Origin: Chromobotia macracanthus
Lineage: Eukaryota > Chordata > Actinopteri > Cypriniformes > Botiidae
Direction of reading: 5' to 3'
DNA length: 64,000 nucleotides
NCBI GenBank assembly: GCA_036877525.1
Contig: JAZGTH010000062.1
Coordinates: 9,236,501 to 9,300,500 of the forward strand
The translations under genes and the position numbers were made by a program. The notes under the pieces were generated by a model. The model searched no databases. It saw only the letters and a list, made by a program, of their open reading frames with translations, and was not told the origin of the DNA. Of this stretch, positions 45,154-55,189 are shown piece after piece; position 1 is the stretch's first letter, and each line of letters begins with the position of its first letter.

Positions 45154-45320
45154 GTTCTCCTGTAGCTCAGTGGTAGAGCATTGCGTTAGCAGCACAAGAG
45201 GTCGTAGGTTCAGATCCCAGGGAGTACATGTACTAACAAAATGTGTAACTTCAATGCACTGTAAGTTGCTTTGGATAAAAGCGTCTGCCAAATGCATAAA
45301 TGTAAAATGTAATGTAAAAT
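45154..45320 (+). mobile_element. tRNA-derived SINE
   Basis: The head resembles a tRNA gene, with a polymerase III A box (TAGCTCAGTGG, 45163-45173) and B box (GGTTCAGATCC, 45207-45217). A tRNA-unrelated body follows (GCTTTGGATAAAAGCGTCTG), ending in ATGTAAA-type repeats. The B box departs from the tRNA consensus (A for the second G of TTCGA-type), as often in SINEs. It interrupts the gypsy RNase H, which resumes at about 45325. No clear target duplication was found. Confidence 0.9.
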
Positions 45321-45540
45321 GCACTCTCTGCTCCCAGCAGAGCAGAACTACGATATTGTAAATCGTGTTGGCTATCAAGCAAGCCCTAGAAGAATGGAGA
45401 CATTGACTGGAGTGGGCACAATTACTGTTATCACTGACCATAAGAATCTCAACTATATCCAGAATGCAAAAAGGCTGAAACTCTGTCAAGCTCTGATTGG
45501 GCACTCTTCCTCACCAGATTTTAACATAACCTTGAGCTGA
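45321..45540 (+). pseudogene. Chromodomain gypsy RNase H, part 2
   Basis: After the SINE the frame continues LLPAEQNYDIVNR. It shifts by one base and resumes as TITVITDHKNLNYIQNAKRL, the segment with the RNase H aspartate in T-D-H-K-N-L, to a stop at 45538. Confidence 0.85.
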
Positions 45541-45589
45541 TTCCCTTTCACACATGTATCAACCAGATGACCCTTCTCTGTACCTGTAT

Positions 45590-45773
45590 TCTGGTAATTG
45601 TTGATCATTTCTCCAAGACATGCAATTTATTCCTTTAAAGGATCTTCCCATGGCATTTGAAACTGCAGAACTACTATTTCAACACATATTCAGCATGCCC
45701 AAAGATATTGTCTCGGCTCATGGGCCCCAGTTAATCTCCTAAGTCCAAGCCTTCTTCAAACACCTTGGAGTTC
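45590..45773 (+). pseudogene. Chromodomain gypsy integrase core fragment
   Basis: The + strand text reads VIVDHFSKTCNLFPLK, then ETAELLFQHIF, then PKDIVSAHGPQLIS. It has the first active-site aspartate (V-D-H-F-S-K), but the second reads S-A-H-G-P-Q instead of S-D-x-G-P-Q. It is cut off by an L2-like tail at 45774. Confidence 0.85.
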
Positions 45774-46180
45774 AATTCTATTCAACTTTATTTGTATAGC
45801 GCTTTTACAATGTGGCATTGTTTCAAAGCCACTTTACAGGGAGGAAAAACAAGGAAATATATACAATGATACAAGTAACAACGGTATGTCAATTATCAAT
45901 CAATTATCAATAATTAAGTATCAAGTCAGATATTTACTATGGAGCATCAAATATCTATTATCCTCATGTCTGGTGTCTCACAGTGAGCACTACAACACGG
46001 CAACAGTGGCAAGGAACCCAAACTCCAATGATGAATGTGGAGAAAAAAACCTTGGGAGAACCCCTCCTCACCGGGAGGGTCACTGGTTTTACAAGAGAGT
46101 GTGGGACTCACATACACCTTTAACAGGCAGTTCAGAGACATCAGCATCATGTGGATGCTCGTTAAACCACTGTTCCTGCT
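45774..46180 (-). repeat. L2-like LINE 3' end, minus orientation
   Basis: TTCAATTCTATTCAACTTTATTTGTATAGCGC is the reverse complement of a LINE tail. It is followed in reverse by the 3' UTR hallmarks (CAACAGTGGCAAGGAACCCA, CTTGGGAGAACC). It belongs to a relative of the copies at 19656, 30890 and 56570, and splits the gypsy integrase from the chromodomain. Confidence 0.8.
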
Positions 46181-46184
46181 TATC

Positions 46185-46350
46185 AACTTGCGACAAGGTA
46201 AGTACTTGGTGGACTGGGAAGGCTACAGTCCTGAGAAGAGATCATGAGTCACCTGAGATGACATTCTAGATCCTTCTTTACTCTCTGACTACCACCAAAG
46301 CTACCTTGGCCATCCTGCTCCAAGACAGAGAGGCCTTTCTAATGTCAGGA
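46185..46350 (+). pseudogene. Chromodomain gypsy: C-terminal chromodomain
   Basis: The frame reads KYLVDWEGYSPEKRS (46197-46245), the signature of an integrase-linked chromodomain. A stop follows, then DDILDPSLLSDYH and PAPRQRGLSNV in the next frame. Chromodomains of this kind steer integration to particular chromatin. It ends where the Rex1-like LINE tail begins. Confidence 0.88.
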
Positions 46351-46847
46351 GTCAAGTTCAAGTCAAGTTGAGGTTTATTGTCATTCTGCTATATGTGGGG
46401 ACATACAGTGGAACGAAATGTCATGCCTCACAGGACCACGGTGCTACATAAATACAGACATACAACAATGACGTGAAACAGTATAAATCTAAACACAAAT
46501 ACTAACAGAATTAGATTATAAATATACTATATATAAAGTTGCCTATACATAAACTATTAAATACAAACTATACAAATGTTCCACATAAATATTGCACGAG
46601 GAAAAAGAAAGTCAAGCACTGGCTGGAGAACAGTACAAGATGATCTGTAGTGCATGGGCTTGTAAACATACATGAGTCTTTTTGTGGGATAATGTACCCT
46701 CAGTTGTAAAAAGTGTCTAGTGCACATAGAGGAGAGTGTGTTACTACAGGTGGTCTGTGCGGCCTACTCACCTGTGTGTAGCACATTCAGAATTGCACAA
46801 GGGAGAAATAAAAAATATATATATATATTTAAGAGGTATGAGGTTTT

Positions 46848-47147
46848 TCAGAGGGGGGCCGTGCTTGGGCTCTCACAGCCTGGGGGAAAAAGCAGTCTGG
46901 CAGTGCGGGCTCTGATGCTCCGGTACCGTTTTCCTGACGGCAGGAGCTGGAAGAGACTGTGTGAGGGATGGGTGGGGTCCTTTACGATGCTGGTGGCTTT
47001 GTTGGAGCATCGTGAAAGGAAAATGTCAAGGATGGAGGGGAGAGGGGCACCGATGATCTTTGCAGCTGTGTTCACTGTCCGCTGGAGGGTTTTGCGGTCT
47101 GCGGCGCTGCAGTTCCCATACCAGACAGTGATGCAGCTGGTCAGCAC
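46848..47147 (-). pseudogene. Rex1-like ORF2 C-terminus (frameshifted from the RT frame)
   Basis: The frame begins MLTSCITVWYGNCSAADRKT and continues LQRTVNTAAKIIGAPLPSIL, DPTHPSHSLFQLLPSGKRYR and SIRARTARL. It is the natural continuation of the 509-codon frame at 47141-48670. A short indel near 47150-47170 separates the two. Confidence 0.85.
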
Positions 47148-48670
47148 ACTCTCAATGGTTCCCCTGTGAGGATGGTGAGGATTGGTGGAGGGAGACTTGC
47201 TCTTTTCAGCCGGCGGAGAAAGTGTAGGCGCTGTTGTGCCTTTTTGGAGAGTGACGTGGTGTTGGTGGTCCAGGTGAGATCCTCTGTGATGTGCACCCCC
47301 AGGAATTTAGTGCTGCTGACTCTCTCCACAGTCGAGCTGTCGATGGTCAGTGGGGGGTGATCAGTGGAGTTTCTCCTGAGGTCCATCACAACCTCCTTTG
47401 TCTTCTCCACATTGAGGGACAGGTTGTTCGCGCCACACCATGCCACTAGCTGTGCCACTTCCTCTTTATAGTGCGTTTCATCGTTGTTGCTGATGAGACC
47501 TACCACCGTTGTGTCATCAGCGAACTTGATGATGTGGTTGGAGCTGAACTTGGCAGTGCAGTCGTGGGTCAGCAGTGTGAAGAGCAGCGGGCTGAGTACA
47601 CAGCCTTGTGGGGCACCTGTGCTCAGTGTGGTAGTGCTCGAGGTATTGTGGCCGACATGGACTGACTGGGGTCTTTCAGTTAAAAAGTCCAGAATCCAGT
47701 TACAGAGAGAGTTGTTAAGGCCCAGCAGGTGTAATTTATTATTGAGCTGTTGTGGGATTATTGTGTTGAATGCTGAGCTGAAGTCAATGAACAGCATTCT
47801 TACATAAGTGTCCTTTTGGTCTAAGTGGGTAAGAGCCAGGTGGAGGGTGGAGGAAATTGCATCATCCGTAGAGCGGTTTGGACGGTATGCAAACTGGAGC
47901 GGGTCGAGTGTGTTGGGGAGGCTGGTTTTTATGTGATTCATGACTAATCTCTCAAAGCACTTCATCATTATTGGAGTCAGTGCTATGGGACGATAGTCAT
48001 TCAGACAGGACACAGGTGATTTCTTAGGTACCGGTATGATGGTTGTGGACTTGAGACACGTGGGGACGACTGCCTGGCTCAGCGAGATGTTGAAGATATC
48101 TATTAGGACATCTGTCAGCTGTGCAGCACAGTCTCTCAGTACACGGCCAGGTATGTTGTCAGGACCCGTAGCCTTGCGTGGGTTAATCCTAGACAGGGTC
48201 TTCCTCACTACGGCTGGAGACAGACAGAGCGCCTGGTCGGTGGGAGGTGTGGGCAGTTTTTGTGCAGGTGTGTCATTCTGCATTTCAAACCGTGAATAAA
48301 ACTGGTTAAGTGCATCTGGAAGGGATGTGTCGTCATCACAGGTCTGTGGCAGGGGCTTGTAGTCAGTGATGGTCTGAATGCCTCGCCACAGGCTCCGTGA
48401 GTCTCTGCTGTCTGTGAAGTGGTTATTGATTTTTTGTGCATATGACCGTTTTGCATTCTTGATGCCACAGGACAGGCTGGCTCTTGCTGTTTTTAGGGCT
48501 GCTTTATCTCCTGATCTGAATGCCTCATCTCTGGTCTTTAGCAGCCCACGAACCTTTGCCATCATCCACGGCTTCTGGTTGGCACGTGTGGTGATGGTCT
48601 TTGTTACTGTCACATCATCAATAAAATGATGATGTGACAGTACTTCTTGAGCACTTCTTGATATATGCAC
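47141..48670 (-). pseudogene. Rex1-like LINE reverse transcriptase, 509-codon open frame
   Basis: This is the longest open frame in the window. Its residues 1-16 are out of frame with the family; from about 17 on it follows it closely. An upstream linker (RSLWRGIQTITDYKPLP at 92-108; ATGPDNIPGRVL, 167-178) leads to RT motifs. These are NDYRPIALTPIMMKCFERLV (224-243), LQFAYRPNRSTDDA (258-271), LFIDFSSAFNTI (293-304), GAPQGCVLSPLLF (352-364) and the catalytic FADD (383-386). SLNVEKTKEVVMD and FLGVHITEDLTW follow. The catalytic aspartates are intact, so polymerase folding is conceivable, but with no endonuclease and a 3' frameshift it is not a working element. It is not a host gene. Confidence 0.9.
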
Positions 48671-48759
48671 TCACTGTTTCAGTGTACTCATGCAGGTCGG
48701 TGCTGTTGTTGTAGGTGGCTGCCTCTTTAAACAAGCGCCGGCGGCTTGTGTGGGTAGCA

Positions 48760-49026
48760 TCAGTGGACAGGGGCCGCGGTCTCAGGGTTCGGCTTCAGCA
48801 GCAGGCAGAGGCCTCGTAGCTTCTCGGTGGTCGCCGGCAAAAGCTGATGTTTGTATGCACTACCGATTTCCAAAAGGCTCTGGCGATCATATTTGTGTTT
48901 CCGAGCATTTATCTGATGATTTTGCGGAGAAATTAAACTGTTTGAAGACGAAGAGACGAGACTAACAGACATAAAAACACCATCTTTTAGACCCGGAGTA
49001 GCCGCTGCGTCCGACCGCGCCGCCAT
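48760..49026 (-). pseudogene. Rex1-like LINE 5' leader reading frame
   Basis: The frame starts MAARSDAAATPGLKDGVFMS at the element's 5' edge and is open for 88 codons. In the full element it would lead into the endonuclease; here it ends at a deletion junction near 48760. The remaining linker (KEAATYNNSTDLHEY, about 48685-48730) is in another frame. Confidence 0.7.
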
Positions 49027-49029
49027 CTA

Positions 49030-49040
49030 GGAGGGGGTAA
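49030..49040 (+). promoter_or_regulatory. Polypurine tract of the chromodomain gypsy element
   Basis: GGAGGGGGTAA lies directly before the TGTCAG start of the LTR, the position of the plus-strand primer in gypsy elements. Confidence 0.75.
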
Positions 49041-49506
49041 TGTCAGGTACACACCCTCTTTGCCAACCACGCCTACCCGCTCCCAGTCACCAGAATTGTA
49101 ATCACTCACACATGTCTCCACTAATCACCCAATCTATTTAAACAACAGTCTCTTCTCACCTCTTCGTCCAGTCTACATGCTGGTTATATGGATTTACTTG
49201 TTCCGCCGTCGTTGTTTACTTACCTGGGATTCTCTCCATCGATCTACTCATTGTGGATTGTCTCCTATGCTCTTCTGAGCACCTGGACCTGTTACACAAA
49301 CAAAAGACTTTAAAAAATTCTAAAAATAAGTAGCTACAAAGCTAATCTGCTCTTAGCTAATTTACCTGTTCATAAACATTATCGATGTTTATCATTACGA
49401 TTACTCTGAATCCATTGCTGATGTTTGACTGCTGTTTGTTGTCTATGGTTTAATAAACTGGCAGTGTTATTACTTACCTCTTGATTCCTTTGTGTATTTG
49501 CTGACA
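49041..49506 (+). repeat. 3' LTR of the chromodomain gypsy element, 466 bp
   Basis: It begins TGTCAG and ends CTGACA, a perfect 6-bp inverted terminus. It contains an AATAAA signal (49452-49457) near the end. No second copy upstream of the gag fragment was found, so the 5' LTR is lost. Confidence 0.85.
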
Positions 49507-49905
49507 ACTAGAAGGTGTATCGCTCCAACAGAGGTGACTGAAGCATCTTTGTTCAAGCATTTAGAGAGTTTGTCTAAGATTTCTCAAAGATTTTAATCAG
49601 TTGCAAGAGCTCGCAAGCAATTCCAGGAGCAAATCAAGATCCTTGACACTTAAAAGCAAAAAATAAGATCAATTGTTGACATACTGGCTCACAGTCTTCA
49701 GGAAGTGTTTTTAATTTAAAGTTAATTGTAATTAATATAAGATGGAATTTCTACTCATTATGCACCTTTTTCATGTTTGTTGAGTTTGTTAATGATTATG
49801 CTAAAAGATACAGATCCCACTTTCTCTTTTCAATCTTCCAACACTTTGCAAGTTGAAAAAATACAAATTAAGTAGTCAATAACAAAGGCTGAGTCTAACA
49901 CATCT
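49507..49905. other. Unassigned sequence after the gypsy LTR
   Basis: A short possible coding stretch near 49535-49650 (SLFKHLESLSK, with stops) has no identity I can support. The rest is AT-rich. Confidence 0.4.
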
Positions 49906-51240
49906 GTGAGTTCATACACGAGTTCAATTGACCAAAAAAGGCACTGTCTCCTCCATAAAAGGAACAACTCAATGAAATGCTACTCAATGAAAATCTGCTA
50001 CAATTATTACATTTGTTCAGATTACAAGGCCAAAGACTGCAGGATGACTGTTGTTCAGAATGTAATAGACACGAAAAGATCTCTGCTCGAAAAGCAATCT
50101 GTTACACCAACAAAGGAGCAAAAAGAACTAACCTGCATAGAAACCATGTCTATTGGTATCGGTGATACACTTATATACACAATATACTTCTCAACTGGCT
50201 ACACCACTGTATTAGACTTAATACCACGGTCTTGTGCTGGTTTCATACTGGAGTCATACCTCACAAACAGATCTGAATTTGTGGCCATGGGAAGCTCCAG
50301 GTCCCGTTCACATGCTGTTGGCTGCGGGGTTCCACAGGGATCAGTTCTCTGACCTATTTTATTCATTCTTTACATGCTGCCCCTTGGCAAAGTCATCAGT
50401 CACTTTGGATTTTCTTTCCATTGTCATGCTGATGATACACAGCTGAAGGAGATAAGGGTGTGGATGAATCATAACCTTTTTTTAGCTGAACAGCTCAATA
50501 ACAGAAACCATCCTCACTGGTTCCCCTCATCAGATCAGAACATCTACCATACCTGCATTACATTCTTTGGCTAGGGCATTCCTCTATCACCATTAGTCAC
50601 CAATCTCGGCATCAAGTTTGACCCTCATTTACCCTATAAGGCCCACATCAAACATCTCTGCAAAACATCTTTTAACCACCTCAGGAATATAGCCAGACTC
50701 CATCCCACACTCACCTTACATGCTGCTGAGAAACTCGTCCAAGCCTTTGTCTCCTCCAGACTGGATTACTGCAATGCTCTTCTCATCGGGATCCCTAGCA
50801 AAAGCATCCAGAAACACCAGCACATACAGAACAGTGTTGCTAGGATCCTGATGAGAGTCCGTAAATATGAACACATCACACCAATTCTTCAGTCATTACA
50901 CTGGCTTCCCATTTCCGCCTAGATAGAATATAAAGTCTTTCTCCTCACACATCAGTGCATCCATGGCAATGCCCCACTTACCTTAAAGAACTCCTCACTC
51001 CACAGATCTCAGCAGATTCCCTTTGCTCCACAAACACTCATCGTCTTCTCCCCCCTAGGACTAGAACCCTAACCATTGGGTCCTAGTCTCATATTTACTC
51101 ATATTTCTGCTGGGATATTTACTACTCATATTTAAGCCATTTCATCACAGATACCTCCACTGCCCAATGGGCCCCACAATGCTCCATATACCCAACGACT
51201 TGAGAATGGCAGGCCCAGCTTTCTCACACCATGCAAAGCA
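49906..51240 (+). pseudogene. LINE reverse transcriptase (L2-like, second subfamily), degenerate
   Basis: The frame 49906-50352 ends in GCGVPQGSVL. The text continues ILFILYMLPLGKVI, FHCHADDTQL (the palm, with A-D-D kept) and, after frameshifts, LGIKFDPHLPYKAHIKHLCK. Then follow VQAFVSSRLDYCNALLIGIP, VARILMRVRKYEHITPIL and LHWLPIS to about 51060. The wording differs from the L2-like copies elsewhere, suggesting another subfamily. The first ~80 codons have no similarity I recognise. No endonuclease or 3' tail was found. Confidence 0.82.
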
Positions 51241-51879
51241 GCATCTGTTCTAAAAAAAAAGGTTTACTGGTGAAGACCATACCATACCCAAAACAATCTT
51301 ATGACATGTTTTCCCAAACCAATGAAGACAATATGCTTGCACTGGATCTGGAGAGGATGAGGCTTTTCTGGACTTGAATTCACCAAAGATGAAGCAAGTA
51401 GTTCTCCACTCCTTTTTTGTTGTCCCAAAGAGCATTTGCCCAACAATATAGACCAATCTGTCAGTCGTCTTTTATCACTTTATAGTACACTGAAAAGAAT
51501 AACAGACATGAAGAACCATTATGTATGTTTATGAAGACAATTTTCAAAAAAAGACATGCATCTATTGTCACTCTCTTAATGACAAAAAGGACTGTTGGTA
51601 ACTCCCACGTTTTGTCATTTATCATATGATGTAACATTGAACAAATTTTTTAAAGCTTTCTTGTCAAACAGAAGAGCATTGTGATTACCTGTGCTTCCAG
51701 TGGTTTTAGGATCACAACCTTAATAGAGACATTGTGGAGTAACACATGGGGATCCATGTTTTTGGCAATTGCCCTCTCTATCAGTAGCTGTTTATGGACT
51801 CATGAGAACAGCTGTAGAGGGAGAACAGAAGTATAGTAGTGATGCAAGGCTCTGCTTAAAAAACATTTCGAAGTGGACG

Positions 51880-53280
51880 ATGGGCTGAAATAATTTGGTT
51901 CAGAATCTAAGGCCATTGATTGTTTGGACTGGGACATGTCAACAAATATGTTTGTATTTCAAGTATCTATCAGTGACAAGCCTGACACTAAGCAAGGAGT
52001 ACTCTCTACCATCAGCAGTTTGTACTGTCTTCTTGGATTTATTGTACCTGTAAGCATTGAGGGTCGCCCTGTCTTAAGAGGCATCTCTAGATATGCAGAT
52101 GACTGGGATGTTATTCTGCCCAAGGAGAAACAAGAGTGGCAGAATTGCAGAATGGCAGAAATGGAAAGATTACCTCAAACATTTGCAAGGACTGAAAGTC
52201 CCAAGAATGTATACCTCCACTTCATTGTCTACTGCGCACAAGATGTGATGCTTCCACTAAAACTGTAGGCACAGTAGCTTACCTGAAAGTTGCTAACACA
52301 GATAGTCTCAGTGAAGTCAGTTTTCTCTTTGGCAGAGCAAGATTTGGCTCAAAACCAGATGTCAGCATTCCTTGACTTGAGCTATGTGGGGCTGTACTGG
52401 CAGTGGAAATAGCAGAGGTGCTTCAAGAACAACTGGACACAACACTGATTAATATGAGATTCTACACTCACACTAAGGTAGTGCTAGGATACTTTGTCAG
52501 TGAGGCATTTCTATGTCTATGTTAACAAATGAGTACAGTGCATTAGACACTCTACACAACCACTTCAGTGGAACTTTGTGCCCACTTATTTTAATACAGC
52601 TGATTGTCCATCTGACTTCATTTTGGCTTAGAGGGCCTCCATTCCTCCTCTTACATATAGAACAAGGTGAACTTTGAAGTCCTACACCCTTCTCAGCCCT
52701 GAAACAATTCAGAGTTTCGCCTTGGGTGTGTTACATGTGTTACTACTGTCACAAAGCAAACTTGGAGGAAAAAAGTTCCAACAATTCTCCAGATGGCACT
52801 CACTGGTAAGGCCTTAACATGGCTGCAACACATTGTCAAGTCTTTCAGGCATGGGCCAGAAAATATCTATCATAGGTGGCACAGTCAGAAAAACATGAGG
52901 ATGTCAGGCTGAAGCTAAAAGGTGGGCATTGAGTTGATAAGTGTCTTGTGCTTTATGAGTTCTCTGTGGCATCCAAGTTGCAGTGCCATTGTGTTCAGTA
53001 TTTAGCCAATGTCTTCATGGGAAGATTGAAAAACTTTAAGAACATTGCAAGTGGCACACAGCTAAGCCAAATTTACAAAGTGGAGATGTTGTGCCTCTGA
53101 AAGATGCTCAGAAAAAAAAGATTGGCCAGTAAGGAAGTAAGGATGGCAGAAAGGTTGAGGTTAAGATCATAAAAAAGGAAAACAAGTGTTCTTTCAAAGA
53201 CAAGTCACAAAGTTTGTTCTGGTTTCTAAGGATACAAATAAAGTTAGTAACCCAACCTGGAATCTTGAGGGATATTGATA
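51880..53280 (+). pseudogene. BEL/Pao LTR-retrotransposon pol remnant
   Basis: The + strand frame 51924-52268 has FVFQVSISDKPDTKQGVLST and YCLLGFIVPVSIEGRPVLRG, the RT-to-RNase H linker found in BEL/Pao elements. Downstream pieces include ARFGSKPDVSIP, a stop, then LELCGAVLAVEIAEVL and TKVVLGYF (RNase H, with the catalytic D-S-K-V-V replaced by H-T-K-V-V). Near 53090-53280 is a decayed integrase C-terminus (an SVLSKTSHKV-like phrase). No LTR was found. The remnant is old, with many stops. Confidence 0.75.
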
Positions 53281-53331
53281 CCTTTATTACCGTTACTTAA
53301 GTTACTTAAATTTATATACAGTACCAGCTGA

Positions 53332-53715
53332 AAGTCTAAAAACACTTGACTTAAATGATTCTCATGATCTTAAGAATCTTTTAATCCAAAGCCATGTGCT
53401 TAAATGTTTGAAATTATTGTTATAGACAAAAATAAAATTGTGCCAACATATTATTTTCTGTCAATAAAAAATTCAAAAATGTTTTATTTTTAATGGATAA
53501 TTTGGTTCAAATAATGAAGAAAAAGGCAACCAGAGCTCAAATAGATGAGAACTCCTTTAAGAAACAGGGTGATAAAATGTCAATAAAACATTTTTGTAAA
53601 TTCTAGGCAAAGGGTGACTACATTGAAGATGCTAGATGAATAATTACCATAAATAGTTTATTTAATATTTTTTTATGAATTTGCTATTGTTCTAAAATGT
53701 GGACAAAATTATTAC
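53332..53715. mobile_element. Tc1-like MITE, right end lost
   Basis: The left end TACAGTACCAGCTGAAAGTC follows TATA, as expected for a TA target. The interior has phrases typical of a widespread Tc1/mariner-related MITE (TCTCATGATCTTAAGAATCTTTTAAT, GGCAAAGGGTGACTACATTGAAGATGCTA). The matching right terminus is missing; similarity stops after TTCTAAAATGTGGAC. Confidence 0.75.
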
Positions 53716-53719
53716 TTAA

Positions 53720-54580
53720 CAATTGTTTACAGTCAAAGTGTTCACGTTTTATGTTGTTGCAATGGTGAATCATGATCCATTGAAAATGTCTTTATGTTCT
53801 ACCATGAGCATGTTAATTCCGGGTTATGTTTTTTTCACGTACTTTCAGGACATGCTGTTGATTACTCCTACCAAATATTGTGCCTATATGTCATATTTCC
53901 AGCAAAATCAGATATCAAAAATCCCTTTGCATTTTACCATCTTTAATGTCTTTGCATGATATTCACCAGCTTTGGTTGGTGAAACCTCTAGAAGTATTTA
54001 AAGGTTCACAGCATGCACATTTCAGAAAATCCAAAATGGGCAATTTCCTGGTGGGCAAAATCAATGGTGGTCAGCAAGTTGTTCATGTCAGTGTGTGTGC
54101 TCATGTCCATGTTCATGTCCATATTTGTAGGTAATAAATTGCTCTTGGGTTCTTAAACTTGGCTATAGTGGATCTATTTGTTACAGATGCACATTCCTTA
54201 AGTTGATGAGGGCAGAATTCAAGACAAGAATGAGCACATAAAAGCATTAGTTAGCATGTTAACTGATTAACATGTTAACATAAATTAGCCATTAATGTAG
54301 CTTACAGTTAACTTGATAACTGAAGAGCCACAATAGAAAGAATGGCCAATCATTAGCATGCTAATTGACTACCTCTAATTTCACCCAGCAATTATCAGAG
54401 CCAATTTCGGTAATAACTGGACAAAATTTGTACCAAAAATGAGCTAGGGGAACTAACTTTCATTTTGTTAGAACAAAGTGTTCAAACGTCATAAACTTCT
54501 GAATTTTGAATTTCTAAATTGGTGATGGCACAAATAAGCTACGAAGAAACCCCGAAGTTTGTCAGATTACTATTTCGGAC
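53720..54580. other. Repeat-like AT-rich DNA with a small palindrome
   Basis: No gene seen. Near 54255-54285, CATGTTAA, CTGA and TTAACATG form an 8-bp-arm hairpin, followed by another GTTAACAT. Phrases near 54480-54560 resemble the unclassified repeat at 58670-59500. Confidence 0.4.
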
Positions 54581-54584
54581 AACC

Positions 54585-54880
54585 TGTCACGTAGGGAACG
54601 AGGAATGGAACAAGGAGCCAGACGAAGATAATCCAACTGAAAAGTCTTTTATTATAGTCTACATAGAACAGCAATGCATAGGCATGAACTTAGAATCAAC
54701 GTAGTAAACGTAATAACCGACCAAAGACAGGACAGAAAGGGGAACTTAAATAGGGGCTGTTAACTAATGATGACTAAACGAGAACTGGAACATGACCAAA
54801 AAAGGAAAAACAGGAACTAAACCAAAACAGAAGACCGGAATAAACTGAACCAGGACACAACACAAGAGTCATAAAGATAA
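54585..54880 (-). repeat. Possible LTR fragment, minus orientation
   Basis: In reverse complement it reads as an LTR end: TTATAATAAAAGACTTTTCAG, then CCTTGTTCCATTCCTCGTTCCC and TACGTGACA. The AATAAA lies about 70 bp from the end. The partner and inside of the element are not visible. Confidence 0.4.
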
Positions 54881-55189
54881 TAAATAAGTGTGCCAAATTT
54901 ACATTTGCTTTTATTGCTTTGGATAGGTGTTTAATGCACTTAGTGTGAGTCCAGGTTAGTGTGAGAACTAGAGGTCTTCTCGTGTACTAAAATCCATACA
55001 TGACCCAAATCAACCCAAATTACTTCTTGTTCCTACTGGCATCAGGTCTGATTGGGTCCATTTGGAAAAAGCACATTTATTTTAAATTAACCGAGACCCA
55101 AGGCAACTAATACCTAACCGGACCTATGCCCGAGCCACTCGTTAAAGTTTTGGACCCAAACTCGCTCAGTCTCGGGTAGAACCTCAGAT

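Larger units (their letters stand above)
46352..49027 (-). mobile_element. Rex1-like LINE, 5' end kept, endonuclease region deleted
   Basis: The 2.7 kb element runs on the minus strand. Its 3' UTR and tail are at 46352-46847 (TTGAACTTGAC-type end in reverse). The reverse transcriptase is at 46848-48670 in two frames. A leader ORF starts at 49026, just inside what seems to be the original 5' edge. The endonuclease domain, about 250 residues in such LINEs, is absent: the leader frame passes in under 100 codons to the linker before RT. It is inserted in the gypsy element between chromodomain and 3' LTR, and is the best preserved LINE of the window. Confidence 0.88.

Noticed and set aside
45157..45230. 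A tRNA gene
   Set aside because: A and B boxes are present, but the anticodon and acceptor stems pair poorly and the sequence runs straight into a SINE body and tail inside a transposon.
47141..48670. A host gene encoding a 509-residue protein
   Set aside because: All recognisable motifs are those of a LINE reverse transcriptase, and flanking sequence is the rest of the LINE.
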